Shown here: one piece after another, positions 59,169-64,000 of the stretch
How positions within the stretch are numbered: position 1 is the first letter of the stretch
Layout: each line of letters begins with the position of its first letter
Origin: Humibacter albus DSM 18994
Lineage (GTDB): Bacteria; Actinomycetota; Actinomycetes; Actinomycetales; Microbacteriaceae
Direction: 5' to 3'
Length of the DNA stretch: 64,000 nucleotides
Assembly: GCF_000421825.1 (NCBI RefSeq)
Contig: NZ_ATXT01000018.1
Coordinates: 62,001 to 126,000 of the forward strand
Notes under the pieces: model-generated
What the model was told of the DNA's origin: nothing
Seen by the model: the letters and a program-made list of their open reading frames with translations, nothing else
Databases searched by the model: none
Position numbers and translations under genes: made by a program

Positions 59169-59869
59169 GCCGTCTTCCGCGCGTCGGCTGCAGACGTCGT
59201 GTCGTTCTTCGTGACAGTGTTCACCACGATGTCCAGCTTGGTGCGGAAGGTGTGCTCGAGCAATTCGGGGACGCACGGATCGTCGGCGTCGAGCTGGTCG
59301 ACGAGACGCATCGCGATCAGGGTGTTGAAGAGCATGCCGTGGGCGAGGAACTCCACGACCTCGTCGGGGTCCATGTCGGCCTTGTCGCGCAGCAGCTGGT
59401 AGATCTCCAGGAATCCGCTGCGCGCCCGCTCGCCGATGACCGGCTCGTGGCCGGTGATGAAGGCCTGCATGAGCGAGAGAAGGATGCCTCGATCGCCGAT
59501 CAGGTCCGCGTACGCCGCGCCGAGCCTGGTCTTCATCTCGTCATGGGTCTCCTGCTTCGACGCAGCCTCGTCGAGGGCCGCGTGGAACGCGACGAGGAGC
59601 TTGCCGAGCGCCCGGTCGAGCACCTCGACGAACAGGTTCTCCTTCGTGCCGAACATACGAACGACGTACGGCTGGCTGATGCCAGCGGCCTTCGCCACCA
59701 GGTCCGTCGTCGCCCCGTAGTAGCCGCGCTCGCCGAAGACACGGCTCGCCGCGGCGAGGATCTGCTCGCGGCGCACCGACGCGGCCACCCGCTCCTGCGG
59801 CTTGGGCGCTGCGGAGTCGGATGCCACGGCGCCGCCTCCGGAAGAACTTTCGTTCGCCATGCTTGACAT
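59165..59869 (-). CDS. TetR-family repressor of the divergent efflux pump
   Basis: 234 residues from the ATG at 59869; ATG 59860 is an alternative. HTH: REQILAAASRVFGERGYYGA then TTDLVAKAAGISQPYVVRMF. The C-terminal ligand domain resembles the QacR/RamR-like drug-sensor group. Divergent from a DHA2 MFS gene with two palindromes between them; on the other side it overlaps truB by GTGA, so repressor and RNA-modification enzyme are on one transcript. Confidence 0.9.
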   Translation of the reverse strand: MSSMANESSSGGGAVASDSAAPKPQERVAASVRREQILAAASRVFGERGYYGATTDLVAKAAGISQPYVVRMFGTKENLFVEVLDRALGKLLVAFHAALDEAASKQETHDEMKTRLGAAYADLIGDRGILLSLMQAFITGHEPVIGERARSGFLEIYQLLRDKADMDPDEVVEFLAHGMLFNTLIAMRLVDQLDADDPCVPELLEHTFRTKLDIVVNTVTKNDTTSAADARKTA

Positions 59870-59914
59870 GTTATCAGTCGATTACTACTCTCTCACTTGT
59901 AATCATTCGATTAC
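59870..59914. promoter_or_regulatory. two TetR operators GTwATC-N4-GATTAC
   Basis: GTAATC-ATTC-GATTAC (59899-59914) is a perfect 6-bp palindrome. GTTATC-AGTC-GATTAC (59870-59885) is the same site with one mismatch, touching the tetR start codon. Centre spacing is 29 bp. AT-rich islands in a 70% G+C region. Confidence 0.85.
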
Positions 59915-60061
59915 ATCAATGCGCTCGCGTCGAGTCTCCACGCGTGCCCCTTGCGGACCGCCAGCAGGCATCCGCTCACCGCACTCGCCACCCGCAACAC
60001 TCACGACTCACAACACGCACCGCTCAGACACGACACACATCCCCGCACAGAAGAGGCGCTC

Positions 60062-61555
60062 ATGACCGCACCCACGCAGACAGCACCACGCAGGCGCGTT
60101 CCGACCTGGCTCGCCATCGTGGCGGCATCCCTTCCCATGTTCATGGCCACGCTCGACAATCTCGTCGTGACCAACGCGCTCCCGCGCATCGGACTGGACC
60201 TCAAGGCATCCATCGAAGAGCTGCAGTGGGTGGTGAACGCCTACAGCCTCTCGTTCGCGACGTTCATCCTGCTGGCGGTGGCGCTCGGCGACCGGCTCGG
60301 CCGGCGCACCGTGTTCACGATCGGCATCACGATCTTCACGCTCGCCAGCGCGGCTTCCGCTCTGGCCACCTCCCCCGCCGAACTCATCGCCTTCCGTGCC
60401 GTGCAGGGTGCAGGGGCGGCCGCCGTGATGCCCCTGTCGCTCACGTTGCTCGCCGGGTCGGTGAGCGAGCGGCTGCGCCCCGCGGCCATCGGCATCTGGG
60501 GCGGCGTCTCGGGGCTCGGCGTCGCGCTCGGACCTCTGATCGGCGGTGCCATCGTGCAGGGCTGGAACTGGCAGGCGATCTTCTGGATCAACGTGCCGGT
60601 CGGCGTCATCGCGATCCCGCTGACGATCTTCGCGCTGCCGAACTCGTTCGGCGCCCGGCTGCGGGCCGACCTGCTCGGCGTGCTTCTCGTGGGTGTTGGC
60701 GTGTTCGCGGCGGTGTACGGTATCGTGCGCGGCAACGATGCGGGCTGGGACAGCGGCGAGGTGCTCACGGCGCTGATCGGTGGCGGCGCACTGCTCGTCG
60801 CGTTCGTCTGGTGGGAGACGAGGTCGAGCGCACCCCTGCTGCCGCTCGGGTTGTTCCGCAACCGCAGCTTCACGGTGGCGAACCTCGTGGGCGTGACGTT
60901 CAGTTTCGGGATATTCGGCGCCGTGTTCATCCTGATCCAGTTCCTTCAGGTGGTGCAGGGGCACAGTCCGCTCGAAGCCGGTCTCATGACGATGCCGTGG
61001 ACCCTCGCGCCGATGGTCATCGCGCCGCTCACCGGAGCCGTGATCGTGCCGTGGGTGGGAACCCGAGCGCCGATCGTCGTCGGCCTCGCTTTCCAGGCGA
61101 CCGCGATGTTCTGGCTGGCGGCGATCCTCGCGCCCGACGTGGCGTTCTCCGCCCTGGTGCCGCCGTTCCTGCTGGCCGGCGTCGGCATGGGCCTCGTCTT
61201 CGCCCCGAGTTCGACGGCGGTGCTCGCCGGGTTCCGCGAGAAGGATCACGCGAAGGCATCGGGCACGAACGCGACGCTGCGCGAGATCGGCGTGGCGCTC
61301 GGCGTCGCCGTGCTCACAGCCGTCTTCATCGGAGCGGGGGGCACGCTGACCCCGACCGGCTATGTGGATGCCGCCATTCCGGCCGTGGTCGTCGGCGCGG
61401 CAGTGCTCGCGGGCGCGGCAGTCATCGGGCTGTTCCTGCCGTCGGGGCGCGAGCCGCGACGGCAGAGCGGTGCCGATTCGGATCGGGTTGTCGATCAGCT
61501 CGAGTCGGAGCTCGAGGACGCGGGCGAGACGCTCGCCGGCAGCGCGCTGAGCTGA
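60062..61555 (+). CDS. MFS drug efflux transporter, DHA2 (14-TMS) family
   Basis: 497 residues, 14 segments. EmrB/QacA type: FMATLDNLVVTNALPRIGLD (motif D1), LGDRLGRRTVFTIGITIFTL (motif A), GAAAVMPLSLTLLAGSVSER, and GIWGGVSGLGVALGPLIGGA (motif C, drug-proton antiport). Proton-driven export of drugs or lipophilic compounds. ATG follows AGAGGCG; the frame opens earlier inside the operator region. Regulated by the divergent TetR. Confidence 0.93.
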   Translation: MTAPTQTAPRRRVPTWLAIVAASLPMFMATLDNLVVTNALPRIGLDLKASIEELQWVVNAYSLSFATFILLAVALGDRLGRRTVFTIGITIFTLASAASALATSPAELIAFRAVQGAGAAAVMPLSLTLLAGSVSERLRPAAIGIWGGVSGLGVALGPLIGGAIVQGWNWQAIFWINVPVGVIAIPLTIFALPNSFGARLRADLLGVLLVGVGVFAAVYGIVRGNDAGWDSGEVLTALIGGGALLVAFVWWETRSSAPLLPLGLFRNRSFTVANLVGVTFSFGIFGAVFILIQFLQVVQGHSPLEAGLMTMPWTLAPMVIAPLTGAVIVPWVGTRAPIVVGLAFQATAMFWLAAILAPDVAFSALVPPFLLAGVGMGLVFAPSSTAVLAGFREKDHAKASGTNATLREIGVALGVAVLTAVFIGAGGTLTPTGYVDAAIPAVVVGAAVLAGAAVIGLFLPSGREPRRQSGADSDRVVDQLESELEDAGETLAGSALS

Positions 61556-61624
61556 GCGGCCGAGGGGTGAGCGGCTGCGGCTGATCCACTCGCATGCGAC
61601 CCGACAGTGCCGCCCTTACTCGCT

Positions 61625-61669
61625 CCGCTCGCTTAGGGAGTGTGACGGCCGCTCGCTCAGGGAGCATGA
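61625..61669. repeat. 24-bp intergenic direct repeat
   Basis: CCGCTCGCTyAGGGAGyrTGA at 61625-61645 and 61649-61669 (three differences over 21 bp, 24-bp period) in the 160-bp gap after the efflux gene. Confidence 0.75.
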
Positions 61670-61715
61670 GGACCGCCGGCCAAGGGGCACACGTCGCGCG
61701 CCGTAGGCTGGCGGG

Positions 61716-62711
61716 ATGCGGATCGGGATCATCGGCGCCGGAGCCGTCGGCGGCACGATCGCCGCACTCCTGGACCGCGCAGGCCATGAGATCTGCGTGA
61801 CCGCACGTGGCGAGGGGCTCGCGGCGATTCGAGAGCACGGCCTGCGCTTCGACGGCGCCTGGGGCGAGCATCTGGCGCACGTCGCGGCGTCGGAGCGGCT
61901 CGAGGCGACACCGGAGCTCGCGTTCGTGTGCACGAAGGCCCAGGACGCGGCATCCGCTCTGCGCGAGAACGCCGAGGCGCTCCGCGGCATCACGGTCGTG
62001 ATCGTGCAGAACGGTCTCGAGTCGCTCGAGGTGGCCGCGGGCATCCTGCACGAATCCGAGCTGGTCGGCGCGCTCGCGCTGTACGCGGCGCAGTACGTCG
62101 AGCCGGGACACGTGACGGTCACGGCCGACGGCAGCACCTATCTGGGCGATGGCGCGGGAGAGCCGACGGATGCCGCACGGCGCGCGGCCGCTGCGCTCGC
62201 GGCCGTCATGCCGGCTGTCGCGACGCGCAACTTCCTCGGAGCGCAATGGTCCAAGCTGGTCATCAACATGGTGAATGCCATGCCGGCCCTCACCGGGCTC
62301 AGCGTGCAGGAGACGATCCGCGAGCGACGACTCGCGCGAGTCGTCACGGCGTCGATGCGGGAGACGGTGCGCATCGGATTCGCCTCGGGCGTGCGCTACG
62401 CGTCGCTGCAGGGTCTGAGCCAGGGGATGCTTCGCGTCTTCGCCACGCTGCCGCTGCCTGCCGCTCGTGCGCTGCCCCTCCTGATGGCCCGCCGAATGGG
62501 CGCAGTTCCCAACCTCGGATCGACGCTGCAGAGCCGGCGACGCGGACGCACGACCGAGATCGACTACCTCAACGGCGCTGTCGTCCGGGCGGCCGGCGCG
62601 ATCGGGCGGTCCGCCCCGGTGAACGCCGCGATAGTGGATGCCATGCGCGGGCTCGAGCGCGACGACACGTACCTCACGCGCGAGGAGGCCGCCGCGCTTC
62701 CGCTGCGCTGA
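61716..62711 (+). CDS. ketopantoate reductase-family protein (PanE-like)
   Basis: 331 residues. MRIGIIGAGAVGGTIAALLD dinucleotide fold, VIVQNGLESLEVA, WSKLVINMVNAMPALTGL (catalytic Lys in SKLVINM) and a C-terminal helical domain with RRGRTTEIDYLNGAVVR. NADPH reduction of 2-dehydropantoate is the family reaction, but the 331-residue length and lack of pan neighbours leave another 2-oxoacid possible. ATG is 6 nt after TAGGCT (leaderless). Confidence 0.9.
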   Translation: MRIGIIGAGAVGGTIAALLDRAGHEICVTARGEGLAAIREHGLRFDGAWGEHLAHVAASERLEATPELAFVCTKAQDAASALRENAEALRGITVVIVQNGLESLEVAAGILHESELVGALALYAAQYVEPGHVTVTADGSTYLGDGAGEPTDAARRAAAALAAVMPAVATRNFLGAQWSKLVINMVNAMPALTGLSVQETIRERRLARVVTASMRETVRIGFASGVRYASLQGLSQGMLRVFATLPLPAARALPLLMARRMGAVPNLGSTLQSRRRGRTTEIDYLNGAVVRAAGAIGRSAPVNAAIVDAMRGLERDDTYLTREEAAALPLR

Positions 62712-62724
62712 CGCGCTTCACCGT

Positions 62725-63411
62725 TCAGAAGCAGGCGCACCCCGTGTCCGGGTACTCGCGCTGCGGATGCTCCGGGTCGCTCAGGTCGATGACCGCCGAT
62801 GCCAGGTACTGCGGCTCGTTCCGCTCGCCGTACCGGCGCCATCCGCCGACGTAGCGCGCGTTCGATCGTGCCTCCGGATCGGGGTCGCGTCCCTGGGTCG
62901 CGGCGAGCCGCGCGTAGGCGTCGGCCAACGGCACGTCGAGGAGCACGGAGAAGTTCCAGGCGCCGCGGATCTCGGGTCGAAGCAAAAAGGGCCCGTCGAC
63001 GAGCAACACCATGTCGGCCGGCCCCGTCTTCCACTCGGTGACGACCGGAGCGTCGCGGGTCACGTCGAACGCCGTCGTCTGGAATCCGGTCGACCCGCCG
63101 AGCCGGAACGGGTCGATCAGGGCGCGGCGCAGCGTCTCGTAGTCGAACGAACGCTCGTAGTAGTCGCGCGGGTCATCGGTACCGTGCGCGTGCCGCGTCG
63201 CCCTCGGAAGGTGGAAGTCGCGCATCGAGGCGCGAGCCGTGTCGGTGCCCGCCTCGCGATAGACGGCGGCGAGGTCGTCGGCGAACTCGGCGGTGCCAGC
63301 CCCTTCCGCGCCGTCGACGGCCACGACGACCCGACCGCGCGGATAGTCACGGATGATCTGGGCCCGCAGTTCGCGCAGGAACGCGATGCGAGGCGTGGTC
63401 GCCAACTGCAT
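62725..63411 (-). CDS. uridine kinase-like protein with a degenerate P-loop
   Basis: 228 residues. Aligns with actinobacterial uridine kinase-like proteins: VVVAVDGAEGAGTAEFADDL, RASMRDFHLPRATRH, YYERSFDYETLRRALIDPFR and VLLVDGPFLLRPEIRG, ending DTGCACF. The Walker A lysine is missing: the motif reads GAEGAGTA where GxxGxGKT/S is expected. ATG 6 nt after TAAGCT (minus strand). Either catalytically altered or a nucleotide-binding remnant with another role. Confidence 0.82.
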   Translation of the reverse strand: MQLATTPRIAFLRELRAQIIRDYPRGRVVVAVDGAEGAGTAEFADDLAAVYREAGTDTARASMRDFHLPRATRHAHGTDDPRDYYERSFDYETLRRALIDPFRLGGSTGFQTTAFDVTRDAPVVTEWKTGPADMVLLVDGPFLLRPEIRGAWNFSVLLDVPLADAYARLAATQGRDPDPEARSNARYVGGWRRYGERNEPQYLASAVIDLSDPEHPQREYPDTGCACF

Positions 63412-63465
63412 GGCGCCAGCTTAGGGCGGCCACCGAACATCCTCAGCGGTCGTTACGCTGTCGGG

Positions 63466-64000
63466 GTGCCATCCCCTCGCTCTGCTTCGCTCGAGGTCCT
63501 GCCCGGAGCGTCGGGCCCCGCGACGGTCGCCGCCTTCGCACGCGCACTGAACGAGTGGTATCGCGCCGAAGCCCGAGACCTGCCGTGGCGACGGGCGGGG
63601 TTCGGTGCGTGGGGCATCCTGGTCAGCGAGGTCATGCTGCAGCAGACGCCGGTGGTGCGGGTGATCCCGCGACTGGCGGAGTGGCTGGAGAGGTGGCCGG
63701 CCCCGGCCGATCTGGCGGCATCGCCCCAGTCGGAGGCGATCCGCGCGTGGGCGGGCCTGGGCTATCCTCGGCGAGCGCTGCGCCTGCACGAGTGTGCGGT
63801 GGCGATCACCCGGTGGCACGGCGGCCAGGTGCCGCGGGATGTCGACGACCTGCTCGCGCTGCCGGGCATCGGCGCATACACGGCGCGTGCGGTGGCCGCG
63901 TTCGCGTATGGCGATCGGCATCCCGTGGTGGATACGAACGTGCGGCGCGTGCTCGCACGCTGCATCGACGGACAGGGGGAGCCGGCGCCGCCGAGCATCC
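63466..64000 (+). CDS. mutY: A/G-specific adenine glycosylase, N-terminal part (runs off the right edge)
   Basis: 178 codons are visible. MutY removes adenine mispaired with 8-oxoguanine. Seen: LPWRRAGFGAWGILVSEVMLQQTPVVRVIP with the catalytic Glu in SEVMLQQT, LAGLGYPRRALRLHE-type helix as WAGLGYPRRALRLHECA, helix-hairpin-helix LPGIGAYTARAVAAF and VVDTNVRRVLARC (catalytic Asp in VDTNV). The 4Fe-4S cluster and C-terminal domains lie outside. GTG is 6 nt after TACGCT with no Shine-Dalgarno. Confidence 0.95.
   Translation, partial: MPSPRSASLEVLPGASGPATVAAFARALNEWYRAEARDLPWRRAGFGAWGILVSEVMLQQTPVVRVIPRLAEWLERWPAPADLAASPQSEAIRAWAGLGYPRRALRLHECAVAITRWHGGQVPRDVDDLLALPGIGAYTARAVAAFAYGDRHPVVDTNVRRVLARCIDGQGEPAPPSI

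Noticed and set aside
1-64000. Search for prophage, IS, integrase, att sites and origin features
   Set aside because: No transposase, integrase, phage structural gene, terminal inverted repeats, tRNA-end duplication or DnaA-box cluster was seen.

Overview
The window is about 70% G+C, densely packed and strongly GC-biased at third codon positions. It carries typical actinobacterial content: mycothiol-family and PrsW proteins, HxlR and TetR regulators, split acyl-CoA carboxylase subunits, and many GTG starts. Gene content and style (SBP-VWA protein, DUF6804-like and CpaE-like small proteins, deoC with two aldehyde dehydrogenases, stand-alone SNF2 helicase, truB/ribF group) fit Microbacteriaceae (Leifsonia/Microbacterium relatives). 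This is chromosomal, mostly housekeeping and catabolic DNA. I see no insertion sequence, prophage, CRISPR array, rRNA or tRNA.

Layout. 1-4.9 kb: a branched-chain-acid-type operon (carboxyltransferase, biotin carboxylase, acyl-CoA dehydrogenase) divergent from its likely TetR repressor, with two direct-repeat operators between them. 5-8.6 kb: a 2-oxoacid dehydrogenase operon E1alpha-E1beta-E2 whose E2 seems to lack the peripheral subunit-binding domain. 8.7-17.5 kb: TetR/metallo-hydrolase pair, rpsO with a strong terminator, repeat-rich membrane protein, carboxylesterase, apt, HxlR/oxidoreductase pair, MFS exporter, FKBP. 17.8-25 kb: PrsW-like protease, GlcD-type flavoprotein, glycosyltransferase, hydrolases, aspA. 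25-31 kb: aldehyde dehydrogenase and two divergent nucleobase permeases around a perfect 12-bp hairpin, then a PiT phosphate transporter with a small membrane partner. 31-43 kb: methyltransferase, aldo-keto reductase, oligopeptidase B, SBP-VWA protein, pfkA, CYTH protein, a 70-residue acidic protein, an SNF2 ATPase. 43-51 kb: a CsoR-family sensor with a C-H-H ligand set next to a macro-domain protein, then deoR-deoC-ALDH-half ALDH. 51-64 kb: LysR/MFS/ROK, CynX-type MFS, ribF, truB, TetR/MFS efflux pair with two palindromic operators, a PanE-like reductase, a kinase-like protein with a damaged P-loop, and the start of mutY.

Genes are tightly coupled: nine junctions overlap as ATGA or GTGA. At least seventeen genes have a TAnnnT-like hexamer 6-8 nt before the start codon and no Shine-Dalgarno sequence, so leaderless transcription looks common and was used to choose starts. 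Short tandem duplications (15-27 bp) recur in intergenic DNA and in Ala/Pro-rich coding tails. The hexamer GGATGC/GCATCC is clearly over-represented. I found no single large undescribed system. The best leads are the E2 without a binding domain, the CsoR/macro neighbourhood, the catalytically dead half-ALDH, the TetR-truB overlap, the P-loop-less kinase and the hairpin between the permeases.
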